This document shows positions 44,368-53,243 of a stretch of 64,000 nucleotides of DNA, in pieces (positions within the stretch are counted from its first letter, which is position 1; each line of letters opens with the position of its first letter). The stretch is from Ardenticatenales bacterium (GTDB lineage Bacteria; Chloroflexota; Anaerolineae; Epilineales; Epilineaceae), in contig JADYYS010000050.1 in NCBI GenBank assembly GCA_020853525.1, positions 82,672-146,671 of the forward strand, written 5' to 3'. The translations under genes were made by a program, and so were the position numbers. A model generated the notes under the pieces. The model searched no databases and was not told the DNA's origin. It worked only from the letters and a program-made list of their open reading frames with translations.

Positions 44368-45641
44368 CCGCGGGCGACGTGACCGATCGGCGGGCGGTAC
44401 AGGCCGTACCGGTCATCGTCCTCGGCCTCGGCGGCGTCGGGCGCGCCTTGGTGCGCCAGATCGTCGCCGCGCGCCCGGCGCATGCGCGGCGCTTCGGCTT
44501 GGCGCTCCATGTCGTGGCGCTGGCGGACAGTGGTGCCACGGCCGTCGCATCCCCGTTGGCGGGGGCACGGCATGCCGTGCCCCTACACGACCCGCTGTTG
44601 CTGGCGTTCGTCGACGCGAAGGCGGCAGGGCGCGGGCTGGTCGACGTGGCCGACGACCGAGCCGCGGTCATCCCATCCCCGCTGGTAGGGGCACGGCATG
44701 CCGTGCCCTCCTCGGGCACCCATGGCGATGCGCCCGCATGGCACCACATCCCCACCCCCCACGCCATCGTCGTCGACTGCACCGCCGCCGACGCCACCAC
44801 CCCCCACCTCCGCGCCGCCCTCGAGCGGGGCTGGGACATCGTCCTGGCGAACAAGCTGCCGCTCGCCGGCCCACTCGACGACTTCGCGTTCCTGACCGGC
44901 AACGGCGTCGACGCCGGCGAGGGCGTCGTGCCCCGCCGCCGCGGCCGCGCGCGCTGGGAAGCCACCGTCGGCGCCGGCGTGCCGCTGATCGCCACGCTCT
45001 CGCGCCTCGTCGCGGCGGACGATGCGGTGGCGCGGATCGAGGGCACGTTCAGCGGCACGCTGAACTTCGTCGCCGCCGAGCTCCGCGCCGGCCGGCCGCT
45101 GTCGGAGATCGTCCGCGAGGCGATGGCGCGCGGCTTCACGGAGCCCGACCCGCGCACGGATCTCGGCGGTCACGACATGGCACGCAAGGCGCTGATCCTG
45201 GCGCGGATGCTCGGCTGGGAGATCCTCTTGGACGATGTGACCGTCCACGGCCTCTACCCACCCGAGTGGGATGACCCATCCCACCCGGATCACGTCGCCG
45301 ATGTCGACGCGTTCCTCGAGCGTCTCCCCGAACTCGACGCGCCTGCGGCCGAGCGCGTCGCGGCCGCGAAGGCCGCCGACGGCGTCTATCGGCTGGTCGC
45401 CATGATCGCCGATGGCCGCGCCGCCGTCACGCCAACCGTTGTGCCCGCCGACAGCCCGCTCGGCCGCCTTGCCGGCACGGACAACCTCGTCGCGTTCCAC
45501 AGCCGGTGGTATGACACGGCGCCACTCGTGCTGCAAGGGCGCGGGGCGGGGGTCGAGGCGACGGCGTCGGGGGTGCTGGCGGACGTCGTCGATCTGGCGA
45601 TGCGGCGGGGTGGAACGGCCGCACCTGTCGAGAGGGCATGA
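44364..45641 (+). CDS. hom: Homoserine dehydrogenase with two repeat-encoded inserts
   Basis: A 425-residue NAD(P)-dependent enzyme making homoserine from aspartate semialdehyde for Thr/Met synthesis. Seen are VLGLGGVGRALVRQ (NAD loop), VVDCTAAD, IVLANKLPLAGP, VGAGVPLIATLSRLVA, RIEGTFSGTLNFV, FTEPDPRTDLGGHDMARKALILAR with the catalytic Asp and Lys, and no ACT domain. The NAD domain has two inserts (SPLAGARHAVP about residue 64, SPLVGARHAVP about 105) encoded by the 20-bp palindrome. The frame is intact, so the inserts must be tolerated. GTG start overlaps the upstream stop. Confidence 0.9.
   Translation: MTAGDVTDRRAVQAVPVIVLGLGGVGRALVRQIVAARPAHARRFGLALHVVALADSGATAVASPLAGARHAVPLHDPLLLAFVDAKAAGRGLVDVADDRAAVIPSPLVGARHAVPSSGTHGDAPAWHHIPTPHAIVVDCTAADATTPHLRAALERGWDIVLANKLPLAGPLDDFAFLTGNGVDAGEGVVPRRRGRARWEATVGAGVPLIATLSRLVAADDAVARIEGTFSGTLNFVAAELRAGRPLSEIVREAMARGFTEPDPRTDLGGHDMARKALILARMLGWEILLDDVTVHGLYPPEWDDPSHPDHVADVDAFLERLPELDAPAAERVAAAKAADGVYRLVAMIADGRAAVTPTVVPADSPLGRLAGTDNLVAFHSRWYDTAPLVLQGRGAGVEATASGVLADVVDLAMRRGGTAAPVERA
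44563..44582. repeat. 20-bp perfect palindrome in hom, copy 1
   Basis: Identical to the dnaE palindrome and read in the same frame (ARHAVP). One further base pair extends it on each side (44562-44583). Confidence 0.9.
44689..44708. repeat. 20-bp perfect palindrome in hom, copy 2
   Basis: Same palindrome, 126 bp (42 codons) after copy 1. The left flank CCCCGCTGGTAGGGG can form a small hairpin and is shared, with changes, by the dnaE copy. Confidence 0.9.
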
Positions 45642-45673
45642 ACGTGCTCGATCGTCTCAAGAGGGAGGACACG

Positions 45674-46039
45674 ATGGCCACCGGTTTCGACGAGATGCGC
45701 GTGATGCTCCTGGCGAAGCCGGGCGCCGCCGAGGACTTCCCGTTCGGTCCCGAAACCCACGTCTTCAAGGTCGCCGGCAAGGTCTTCGCGATCATGGGCG
45801 CGGACGACAGCTCCCCGGCCAACGTCAGCCTCAAGTGCGACCCCGATCTGGCGCCGCTCCTGCGCGAGCAATACGACGCGGTCATCCCCGGCTACCACCT
45901 GAACAAGGCCCACTGGAACACCGTCGTGCTCGACGGCAGCGTGCCGGATGAGGAACTGGGCGAGTGGGTGGCGATGTCGTATGACCTGGTGATCGCAGGA
46001 CTGAGCAAGGCGGTGCGGGCGGGGTTGGGGGTGCGGTAG
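45674..46039 (+). CDS. MmcQ/YjbR family protein
   Basis: A 121-residue protein: FDEMRVMLLAKPGAAEDFPFGPETHVFKVAGKVFAIMG…PANVSLKCDPDLAPLLREQYDAVIPGYHLNKAHWNTVVLDGSVPDEELGEWVAMSYDLV covers the whole YjbR (CyaY-like fold) domain. Members are small, often called DNA-binding, and not functionally defined. ATG 45674 has GAGGGAGG 5 nt upstream; an ATG at 45638 overlapping the hom stop would add 12 residues. It is the last gene of the dnaE-GT-hom run. Confidence 0.85.
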   Translation: MATGFDEMRVMLLAKPGAAEDFPFGPETHVFKVAGKVFAIMGADDSSPANVSLKCDPDLAPLLREQYDAVIPGYHLNKAHWNTVVLDGSVPDEELGEWVAMSYDLVIAGLSKAVRAGLGVR

Positions 46040-46161
46040 GGAGGGTCGGGTCGATTAGGGGTCCCGGCCGCCGACGACCGGCTGACCGCCTCGCCAGTGG
46101 CGCAGAGCGCACGAGGGTGCGAACCGACATCGCATTCGACACACCCTTCGACAACCGCCCC

Positions 46162-46190
46162 TTGCGCCACCTGCCCCCATCCGACATACT
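46162..46190 (+). promoter_or_regulatory. Candidate promoter of the LVIVD-repeat protein gene
   Basis: TTGCGC and CATACT spaced by 17 nt, 58 nt before the start codon. The -10 hexamer is the same as that of the bzd promoter; each box matches the consensus at 4 of 6 positions. Confidence 0.35.
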
Positions 46191-46247
46191 GGCCCCACGC
46201 CGGCCCCATTCCCTTCCGCGACGTCCTGGCCGGCCGGGAGGTTCCCG

Positions 46248-48662
46248 ATGCGCCGCTCGTCCCCACCGCCGTCCGCGGACCGTCGCCCCACGGGCGGCCG
46301 TGCCTTCCCGGCCGTCGTCACGACCGCCGCCGCCATCTCAACGACACTCGCCCTCGCCCTCGCCGCGCTCCCCACGACGCCCCCTGGCCCGATCGCCGCC
46401 CAGGCCCCGCGCATCGTACGCTCCCTAGACGCCCAGCCGGCCGGCGCGTACGGCCACGGCTTCACCCGCATCGCCGCCGACGGTGCGCGCGTCTTCGCGA
46501 TCGAAGGCGATCGGGTCGCCGCGTTCGACCTCGCCGACCCGATCGCCCCGCACCCCCTCGGCCACACCGACCCGCTCGCCGACCCGACGCTCATCGCCGC
46601 CGGTACCGGACTCGTCGCCGTCGTCATCCATCCGACCGGCGATGCCGACCTGCCCTCGCTCGCCCTCTTCGACGGCCGCACCGATCCGCCGTCCGCCGCC
46701 GGCACCGTGCCGCTCGGCGCGTGCGACGCCGCGAGCGTGGCCGTCGCCGGCGCGTGGATCGCCGTGGCGTGCGGGGCAGCGGGCGTGCGGATCGTCGACG
46801 CATCCGCGCCGGATCGGCCGGTCGTCGCCACGACGCTGCTCGACGCCGGATTGGCGTGGGCGGTGGCGATGGACAGCCGGCGGCTGCTCGTCGGCGGTGC
46901 GACCGGCGAGGCGGCGAGGGAAGGTGGGTACGCGGCGCTGTACGATGTCGCCGATCCGGCGCAGCCGGTGCCGTCGAGCGACACGCGCTGGCCCGCGCCC
47001 GTCGTGGCGGTCGGCCTCGGCAAGGAGCGCGCGTTGGTCGGTTCCCGCGACATGCACTCCATCACACGACTTGCTGTCGTCGACCTCGACGCCGACATCG
47101 CCGGCGGAAGCACCAGTCCATGGGCCGTCCGAGCCGAGCGCACCTTCGACGGCATTGCCGGCGGCGCGCGCATCGCATCCGACGGCGCGCACGCATTCGC
47201 GACCTTTCCGGTCTGGATCCGCGGCGAATCCAAGGTGCTGGACGTCGACTTGACGCGGCCGGACGCGCCGTGGGCGCAGGATCTGCACTTCCCGTGGCAC
47301 ACCGTCGATGTCGCACCGTTGCCGGGCGGCCTCGCGGTCGACGACGGCTATCGCGGTCTCGTGCGCTACGGCCGCGGCACCGACGCGAAGCTGGCCGAGC
47401 GGGCCATCGTGCCGACGATCTCGTCGCCGTACGGCGCCGCCACGGACGGCACGCACCTGTTCGTCGCGGATGACGACGACGAGTTCTGGACGCTCGACAT
47501 CGACGATCCCGCCGTACCCCGCGTCGTCGGCCGGTCGGCGCTCGGCCCGCCGCTTGGGGGCTGGATGTTCCCGACGTACGGCGGCGGCCTGGCGCTCGGC
47601 GCGGGCCGCGCCGTTGCCGTCCGCGGGCCGGCGTTCAGCTCGATCGGCGACGTCGGCCTCGTCGACCTCGCCGACCCGCTACGGCCTCGTCCGCTCGGAC
47701 GATGGGTGGCGGAGTCGGATCCGGGCATTTCCGGCGCGCCGAAGGACACGTACTCCTTCGCCACGACCTCGCGCTACGACCCGATCGACCTCGGCAATCT
47801 CGTCCTCGTCCCGTCGCACGATGCCGGCGTGACCGTGCTCGACGTCCGCGTCCCGGCGGCGCCGACGTTCGCGTCCGTCCTCGCTCGCCAGGGCGGCTGC
47901 GGCAGCTGGCGCGGGCGCACTTGGGTCATGGGCAACTGTGACGTGCGCGGCATCGCCGCCGCGGACCGCACCGTCTACGTCGCCGGCAGCGAAGCCGGCG
48001 TCCTGATATACACGCTCCAGGACGACGGGACGGCGACGGCGGCCGGTACGATCGATGTGCCGGGCGAGGCGTACGATGTCGCGGTCGTCGGCGACGTGCT
48101 CCTCGTCGCCGTCGCCTTTGCCGGCGAACGGGGCGGCGTGCGCGTCATCGACCGGCAGACCCTTCAGGCGGTGCGGTCCGTCGAGGGGTTCGCGGCGCTG
48201 CGGCTCCGCATCGCCGGCGACACGGCGTTCGTCGTCGGCGTGGACCAGGCCGCCGACGTCGTGGGGAGCCGGGATGCCGTCTGGGCGATCGACATCGCCG
48301 ACCCGTTCGCGCCCGTCGTCCGTGCCCGCATCCCGCTCCCGGCGAGCGCGGATGCCCACCTCCGCCCGGCGCACGTCGCGCGGATCGGCGACGTCCTTGC
48401 CGTCGTCGCGGCCTTTGAGGACGGTGACGGTCCGTCGATCCTCCTGTACCGCCTGACGGACGGCGAACCGCTGCCGGCCGTCGCGCCCGGCGCGACGCTC
48501 ACGGCGTGGCCGACGCGGGCGCCGTCCGCGTCGCCGGGGCCGGAGGAACCGACGGCGGTGGGGGAGCCGGGCACGACGGCGACACCGCTGCCGCCGACGG
48601 TTGCGCCGCCCGATGTGCCCATGCGGCGTGCGTTTCTGCCGATGGCGATGGTGCGGCGCTAG
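46248..48662 (+). CDS. Secreted LVIVD-repeat beta-propeller protein
   Basis: An 804-residue exported protein. A signal peptide (VVTTAAAISTTLALALAAL) is followed by many repeats of the LVIVD type, each a strand pattern like ARVFAIEGDRVAAFDLADPIAPHPLG, AWIAVACGAAGVRIVDASAPDRPVV or VLLVAVAFAGERGGVRVIDRQTLQ, predicted to fold as beta-propeller blades. The end is a Pro/Thr-rich linker and the tail RRAFLPMAMVRR, similar to the tails of the GH44 and VWA proteins. Ligand or partner is unknown. GGGAGG precedes the ATG. Confidence 0.8.
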   Translation: MRRSSPPPSADRRPTGGRAFPAVVTTAAAISTTLALALAALPTTPPGPIAAQAPRIVRSLDAQPAGAYGHGFTRIAADGARVFAIEGDRVAAFDLADPIAPHPLGHTDPLADPTLIAAGTGLVAVVIHPTGDADLPSLALFDGRTDPPSAAGTVPLGACDAASVAVAGAWIAVACGAAGVRIVDASAPDRPVVATTLLDAGLAWAVAMDSRRLLVGGATGEAAREGGYAALYDVADPAQPVPSSDTRWPAPVVAVGLGKERALVGSRDMHSITRLAVVDLDADIAGGSTSPWAVRAERTFDGIAGGARIASDGAHAFATFPVWIRGESKVLDVDLTRPDAPWAQDLHFPWHTVDVAPLPGGLAVDDGYRGLVRYGRGTDAKLAERAIVPTISSPYGAATDGTHLFVADDDDEFWTLDIDDPAVPRVVGRSALGPPLGGWMFPTYGGGLALGAGRAVAVRGPAFSSIGDVGLVDLADPLRPRPLGRWVAESDPGISGAPKDTYSFATTSRYDPIDLGNLVLVPSHDAGVTVLDVRVPAAPTFASVLARQGGCGSWRGRTWVMGNCDVRGIAAADRTVYVAGSEAGVLIYTLQDDGTATAAGTIDVPGEAYDVAVVGDVLLVAVAFAGERGGVRVIDRQTLQAVRSVEGFAALRLRIAGDTAFVVGVDQAADVVGSRDAVWAIDIADPFAPVVRARIPLPASADAHLRPAHVARIGDVLAVVAAFEDGDGPSILLYRLTDGEPLPAVAPGATLTAWPTRAPSASPGPEEPTAVGEPGTTATPLPPTVAPPDVPMRRAFLPMAMVRR

Positions 48663-48716
48663 ACGCTGGGTTCGGGCGCCCGACGATGCGCAAGAGCCCT
48701 TCCTACGCCAAGACGA

Positions 48717-48893
48717 ATCAACGGCTGAAGCCGTCGCTGAGGGCAGCCTCCGGCTGCCGCGCGCCTGCCTTCGCAGGCGCCAGACCAAGGTATGGAGTTG
48801 TCGGTATCGTTGGTCGCACTGCTTTGGCGCCTGCGAAGGCAGGCGCGTGGTGGACCGACAGGTCCACCCTTAGCGACGGCTTCAGCCGTTGAT
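48717..48893. repeat. Composite foldback element with 22-bp terminal inverted repeats
   Basis: Perfect 22-bp terminal repeats (48717-48738 and 48872-48893). Inside are several hairpins: GGCAGCC/GGCTGCC, GCGCCTGC-CTTC-GCAGGCGC (48761-48780), GCGCCTGC-GAAG-GCAGGCGC (48827-48846) and GGTGGACC-GACA-GGTCCACC (48848-48867). No open reading frame of its own. It occupies most of the 298-bp gap between the LVIVD and Uma2 genes. Confidence 0.85.
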
Positions 48894-48960
48894 ACCGACC
48901 CCTCCGCCAAAGGCAAGTCACATGGTGCGATCACGCCGGATTGGTATTAGGCCACCGCCG

Positions 48961-49512
48961 TCACGCAAACAACTGCCCCACCTCCACCCCAAACCCCGGC
49001 AGCACATCCCCCCCGTCCAGCACCTCGCCCTCGCCCAGCACCCGCACGTCGCCGCTCGCATCGTGGACGGTGACGGTGCGGTTCTTGGCGCGGATGACCC
49101 ATACGAGCGGCGTGCCGGCGCCCATAAAATCGGCCACTTTGGCTGCGACCTCACGCTCGGTGTCGTTGGGCGAGACGACTTCTACTGCAAGGTCGGGCGG
49201 GCCTTCGATGAAGCCAGGCTGGTCAAGCGGGTGGTCGCCGCGCGGAAAGGCGAGGTATGAGGCGTCGGGGGCGCGGACCGTGTCCGGGTTGCGCGCCAGA
49301 ACGAAGCCTGTCTCGGCAGCATACACGCGACCCGTTGGGTGTCGCCGGACGTGATCAACGAGCCAGTAGCCGATGTTGATCCCCACCGCCCCGTGACCGC
49401 CGCTGGCTGGCGCCATCTCGATGTACTCCCCCTTGACGAGCTCGGACCGCCCCGCACGGCCCGACCAAGCGGCCAACTCCTCGGCGGTCATCGGCTTGGT
49501 CTGGGTAATCAT
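48961..49512 (-). CDS. Uma2 family putative endonuclease, copy 3
   Basis: A 183-residue Uma2 protein. KPMTAEELAAWSGRAGRSELVKGEYIEMAPASGGHGAVGINIGYWL is the N-terminal motif; RAPDASYLAF…PPDLAVEVVSPNDTEREVAAKVADFMGAGTPLVWVIRAKNRTVTVH holds the D…E.V core. It is divergent from tpiA. The 263-bp spacer between them contains the tpiA promoter. Confidence 0.88.
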   Translation of the reverse strand: MITQTKPMTAEELAAWSGRAGRSELVKGEYIEMAPASGGHGAVGINIGYWLVDHVRRHPTGRVYAAETGFVLARNPDTVRAPDASYLAFPRGDHPLDQPGFIEGPPDLAVEVVSPNDTEREVAAKVADFMGAGTPLVWVIRAKNRTVTVHDASGDVRVLGEGEVLDGGDVLPGFGVEVGQLFA

Positions 49513-49638
49513 GGGGCATGGTCCTTCGAGCTCTGGCGACGAATCGGGTGATGTGCGCTGGGGGTAACAAGCGACGGGCGAAGGCTAGCGGAGCGTGCAC
49601 GAGGGTGCAATGGCACCAGTGACGCGTTTGCGACAGCA

Positions 49639-49668
49639 TTGACCCAATCGCCCTCTCTGCGCTATCGT
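49639..49668 (+). promoter_or_regulatory. Candidate promoter of tpiA
   Basis: TTGACC (49639-49644) and TATCGT (49663-49668) with an 18-nt spacer, about 100 nt before the tpiA start. Confidence 0.45.
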
Positions 49669-49775
49669 ACGACTTCACCGCGCCGCTCCACGGCGCCCAC
49701 CGCGCCCCGAGCGCGGTCCGCCCATCCCTCCCCGCCCGCCCCCGCCGTCCACGCACGGCGCCGGAGCCGAGGCCA

Positions 49776-50573
49776 TTGCGCACACCCCTGATCGCCGGTA
49801 ACTGGAAGATGCACAAGACCGTCGCTGAAGCGCGCGCGCTCGCCGGCGCGGTCGTCGATGGCGTCGCCGCCACTGCGACGCGTGATCGATCGGGCTGCGA
49901 TGTCGTCATCTGCCCCTCGTTCACTGCGCTGGCCGCCGTCGCCGACGTCGTGCGCGGCACTGAAGCACGCGGCGGCGGAGCCCACGTCGGAGCCCACGTC
50001 GGCGCCCAGGACGCCTTCTGGGGCGACGCAGGCGCGTTCACCGGCGCGGTGGCGATGCCGATGGTGGCCGAACTCGCCTCCCACGTCATCGTCGGCCACT
50101 CCGAGCGCCGCACGCTGTTCGGCGAGACGGACGACGATGTGAACCGCAAGGTCCACGCGGCGTTCGCGCACGACCTCGTGCCGATCGTGTGCGTCGGCGA
50201 GACGGCGGCGGCGCGGGACGAAGGCCGGGCGGACGCCGTCGTCCTCGGCCAGTTGGACGCGGCGACGGCCGGTATCGCGCCGGACGAGGCCGAGCGGCTC
50301 GTTGTGGCGTACGAGCCCGTCTGGGCGATCGGCACCGGGCGGGCGTGCGATGCCGGTGAAGCGGCGCGCATCGCGGCGTTGGTGCGGGCGCGGCTGGCCG
50401 AGGCGTTCGGCGACCCCGTCGGCCGGAGCGTGCGCGTGCTGTACGGGGGCTCGGTCAACCCCGGCAACATCGCCGCCTACCTGGCGGCCGAAGACGTCGA
50501 CGGCGCGCTCGTCGGCGGGGCGTCGCTCGATGCAGCGAGCTTCCTCGCGCTGGTGGACGCCGCGCGAACATGA
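49776..50573 (+). CDS. tpiA: Triosephosphate isomerase
   Basis: A 265-residue TIM-barrel enzyme interconverting dihydroxyacetone phosphate and glyceraldehyde 3-phosphate. LIAGNWKMHKT carries the catalytic Lys; VIVGHSERRTLFGE has the catalytic His; VVAYEPVWAIGTGRA has the catalytic Glu and loop 6; VLYGGSVNPGN binds phosphate. The stretch before GAQDAFW is duplicated (GAHVGAHVGAQ), a small insertion in a surface loop. The start is TTG at 49776 with GAGG upstream, giving MRTPLIAGNWKM. Confidence 0.95.
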   Translation: MRTPLIAGNWKMHKTVAEARALAGAVVDGVAATATRDRSGCDVVICPSFTALAAVADVVRGTEARGGGAHVGAHVGAQDAFWGDAGAFTGAVAMPMVAELASHVIVGHSERRTLFGETDDDVNRKVHAAFAHDLVPIVCVGETAAARDEGRADAVVLGQLDAATAGIAPDEAERLVVAYEPVWAIGTGRACDAGEAARIAALVRARLAEAFGDPVGRSVRVLYGGSVNPGNIAAYLAAEDVDGALVGGASLDAASFLALVDAART

Positions 50574-50582
50574 TCGCCCAGT

Positions 50583-50672
50583 GTCGAACCGCCCGGTGTT
50601 GAACCACCCAGCTTTGAACCACCCGACGTCGGACCGTCCGACTTCGGCTCATCTGACGACACATCACCCCAC
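50583..50672 (+). repeat. Degenerate 15-bp tandem repeat between tpiA and rnj
   Basis: About six units, e.g. GTCGAACCGCCCGGT, GTTGAACCACCCAGC, TTTGAACCACCCGAC, GTCGGACCGTCCGAC. Their 15-bp period is a multiple of three. They lie in the 160-bp spacer before the RNase J gene and are not part of tpiA in its frame. Confidence 0.65.
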
Positions 50673-50733
50673 TGCGGCGTTGTCGCGAACGCGCGACAGC
50701 GCCGCAAACACCTGAACCTAAGGACAGACACAC

Positions 50734-52512
50734 TTGAGCGCCAAACTGCGCATCATCCCCCTCGGGGGCTTCGGCGAGGTCGGCCGCAACCTGACGGCCA
50801 TCGAATACGACTCTCAGATCATCATCATCGACTGCGGGCTCATGTTCCCGGAAAGCGACATGCCCGGGGTCGACCTCATCCTCCCCAACTTCACCTACCT
50901 CCAGGACCACGTCGACAAGGTCCTGGCGTACTTCATCACGCACGGCCACGAGGACCATCACGGCGCCCTGCCGTTCGTCCTCCCCCACGTCCCGGCGCCC
51001 ATCTACGCCACCGCCCTGACGCGCGGCCTCATCGAGGTCAAGCTCAAAGAGCACGGTCTGCTGGCCATGGCCGAGATCCACACGATCACGACCGAGGACG
51101 TCATCGACATCGGCCCGTTCCATGTCGAGCCGTTCCGCGTCAGCCACAGCATCCCGGACACCGTCGGCTTCGCCGTCGACACCCCGCTCGGGCTGATCGT
51201 CCACACCGCCGAGTACAAGTTCGACCTCACGCCCGTCAACGGCGAGACGACGGACATCCACCGCCTGGCCGAGTACGGCCAGCGCGGCGTGCTCGCGCTC
51301 CTCAGCGACAGCACGAACGCCGAGCGACCCGGCCACACGCCGTCCGAGGCGATCGTCCGCGAGACGCTCGAGCGCGTGTTCGAGCGCGCGCCGGGGCGGA
51401 TCATCATCAGCACGTTCGCCAGCAACATCAGCCGCGTCCAGGAGACGCTGAACGTGGCCGCCGAGTTCGGGCGCAAGGTGGCGCTCGTAGGCCGGTCGAT
51501 GGAGAACAACTGCCGGATGGCCCTCGAGCTCGGCTACCTGAAGGCCGAGCCGGGCCTCATCGTCAGCTTGCGCGATCTCGAGAAGCTGCCGCTGGACGAG
51601 GTCGCGATCGTCTGCACGGGCACGCAGGGCGAGCCGACGAGCGCGCTCGTGCGGATGGCCAACGACAATCACCGCGACGTCAGCCTGATCAAGGGCGACA
51701 CCGTTGTCCTCTCCGCCACGCCGATTCCGGGCAACGAGGAGCTCGTCCACCGGACCCTCAACGAGCTCTTCCGGCACGGCGCCGACGTGCTGTACTCGGC
51801 CCTGTCACCGGTCCACGTCTCCGGTCACGCGAACCGCGAAGAGCAGAAGCTCATGCTGAAGATCGTCGCACCGCGCTACTTCCTGCCCAACGGCGGCGAG
51901 CACCGCATGCTCTGCCTGCACGGCCGGATGGCCAAGGATCTCGGGATGGCGGACGAGGACATCTTCATCCTCGAGAGCGGCGACGCCGTCGAGTTCGATG
52001 GTCAGGGCGCCACGAAGGTGCTCAAGGCCGCCAACGGCGAGTACATCTACGTCGACGGCAAGAGCGTCGGCACCGTCACCGAAGCCATTCTGCGGGATCG
52101 CCGGCAGCTGGCGAGCAGCGGCTTCGTAACCCCGATCATCGTCATCGACCGCAAGACGCGCCGCTTGGTCGCCGATCCCGAGATCGTGACCCGCGGCTTC
52201 GTCATCTACAAGAACTCGGCGGAGCTGATCGCCGAGCTCGTCCAGCATGTCACCGGCGTCGTCGACCGCGCCGCCGAGGGCGTGCCGGCGAGCGCACCGT
52301 CCGGCGGCCGGCGTGACCGCGGCCGCGACTTCGACCGGGGCCGCGACGGCGACAGCGACCGCGAGGCGGCCGACGAAGGCGGCGGGGCCGGCACGAACCG
52401 CGGCGGGGCGACGGCGGAGCTGGCGGAGCGGGTGAAGAACTCGCTGTCCGGCTTCGTCCAGGACCGGACCGGGCGACGGCCGATCGTGCTGCCGATCGTC
52501 ATCGAAGTCTGA
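50734..52512 (+). CDS. rnj: Ribonuclease J
   Basis: A 592-residue metallo-beta-lactamase/beta-CASP RNase that processes and degrades RNA by endo- and 5'-exonuclease action. The metal motif is THGHEDHHGALPF; DSTNAERPGHTPSE, STFASNISRVQ and SPVHVSGHANREEQKLML are beta-CASP landmarks. The C-terminal domain is interrupted by a disordered Arg/Asp/Gly-rich segment (about 515-560) before the conserved end KNSLSGFVQDRTGRRPIVLPIVIEV. The TTG start at 50734 has AAGGA upstream. It is the only RNase of its class visible here. Confidence 0.95.
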   Translation: MSAKLRIIPLGGFGEVGRNLTAIEYDSQIIIIDCGLMFPESDMPGVDLILPNFTYLQDHVDKVLAYFITHGHEDHHGALPFVLPHVPAPIYATALTRGLIEVKLKEHGLLAMAEIHTITTEDVIDIGPFHVEPFRVSHSIPDTVGFAVDTPLGLIVHTAEYKFDLTPVNGETTDIHRLAEYGQRGVLALLSDSTNAERPGHTPSEAIVRETLERVFERAPGRIIISTFASNISRVQETLNVAAEFGRKVALVGRSMENNCRMALELGYLKAEPGLIVSLRDLEKLPLDEVAIVCTGTQGEPTSALVRMANDNHRDVSLIKGDTVVLSATPIPGNEELVHRTLNELFRHGADVLYSALSPVHVSGHANREEQKLMLKIVAPRYFLPNGGEHRMLCLHGRMAKDLGMADEDIFILESGDAVEFDGQGATKVLKAANGEYIYVDGKSVGTVTEAILRDRRQLASSGFVTPIIVIDRKTRRLVADPEIVTRGFVIYKNSAELIAELVQHVTGVVDRAAEGVPASAPSGGRRDRGRDFDRGRDGDSDREAADEGGGAGTNRGGATAELAERVKNSLSGFVQDRTGRRPIVLPIVIEV

Positions 52513-52774
52513 CGCGGCGTCCGGAGCCCGGCAGGCGGCGGGTCGTCTCCGGCCCTGCGCGGTCGCACGTGCGGGGCGAACGTGCCGGCAGTGTAGGACA
52601 CGCGCCGACAGCGCGTCGGCCGATTCCCACGTCGCATGGCGCCGGCGTCCGATGGCGGCGGCCTGTCGGCGGGCCTATCGTACCTCCGACGCGCGGCTCG
52701 CCCCCCCCCAACTGATGGCGCCAGCGTCCCCCGCCGGCGGGCGCGTGCCCGTCACACCAGACAGGAGACCGACC

Positions 52775-53095
52775 GTGAACGCACAGACGATCAAGGGCGA
52801 TTGGAAGCAGATCAAGGGCCAGGTTCGGGAGGCGTTCGGCAAGCTGACCGACGACGACCTCATGGTCGCGCAAGGCAATGCGGAGCAGCTCGTCGGCGCG
52901 ATCCAGAAGCGATACGGCTACTCTCGCCAGCAGGCCGAGCAGGCTTGGGAGACGTTCGCGTCGCGCGTGAGCAGTGCCGCCACCCAGGCCGGCGAAGCGG
53001 TGCGCGAGGGCGCCACGCGCTACGACCCCACCAGCCCGCCGCACGTGCCGGAACACGATCGGGAGCCCACGCGCACCCCGCGGCGCGAGCTCTGA
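52775..53095 (+). CDS. CsbD family stress protein
   Basis: A 106-residue hydrophilic protein: TIKGDWKQIKGQVREAFGKLTDDDLMVAQGNAEQLVGAIQKRYGYSRQQAEQAWETF is a full CsbD domain (four-helix, stress-linked, function unknown), followed by an Ala- then Pro/Arg-rich tail. The GTG at 52775 has AGGAGACC upstream. It is monocistronic; about 300 bp with a strong hairpin separate it from the signalling genes. Confidence 0.87.
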   Translation: MNAQTIKGDWKQIKGQVREAFGKLTDDDLMVAQGNAEQLVGAIQKRYGYSRQQAEQAWETFASRVSSAATQAGEAVREGATRYDPTSPPHVPEHDREPTRTPRREL

Positions 53096-53243
53096 CGTCG
53101 TGATTCGCATCGGCGGCCATCCGACGGTGACGGCCGGCCGGTTCGTGCACGTTGTTGTGGTCATTTTGATTCGATTTGGGTTGACGAGGGTTCAGAGCCG
53201 AGTTGAGTGCTCGCCGTGCGGACCCTCCAGTTGATCGGACTCG

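Noticed and set aside
50574-50715. Extension of a tpiA-overlapping frame that reads the 15-bp repeats as a pentapeptide repeat
   Set aside because: It begins as an off-frame shadow of tpiA and has no start of its own; treated as a DNA repeat instead.
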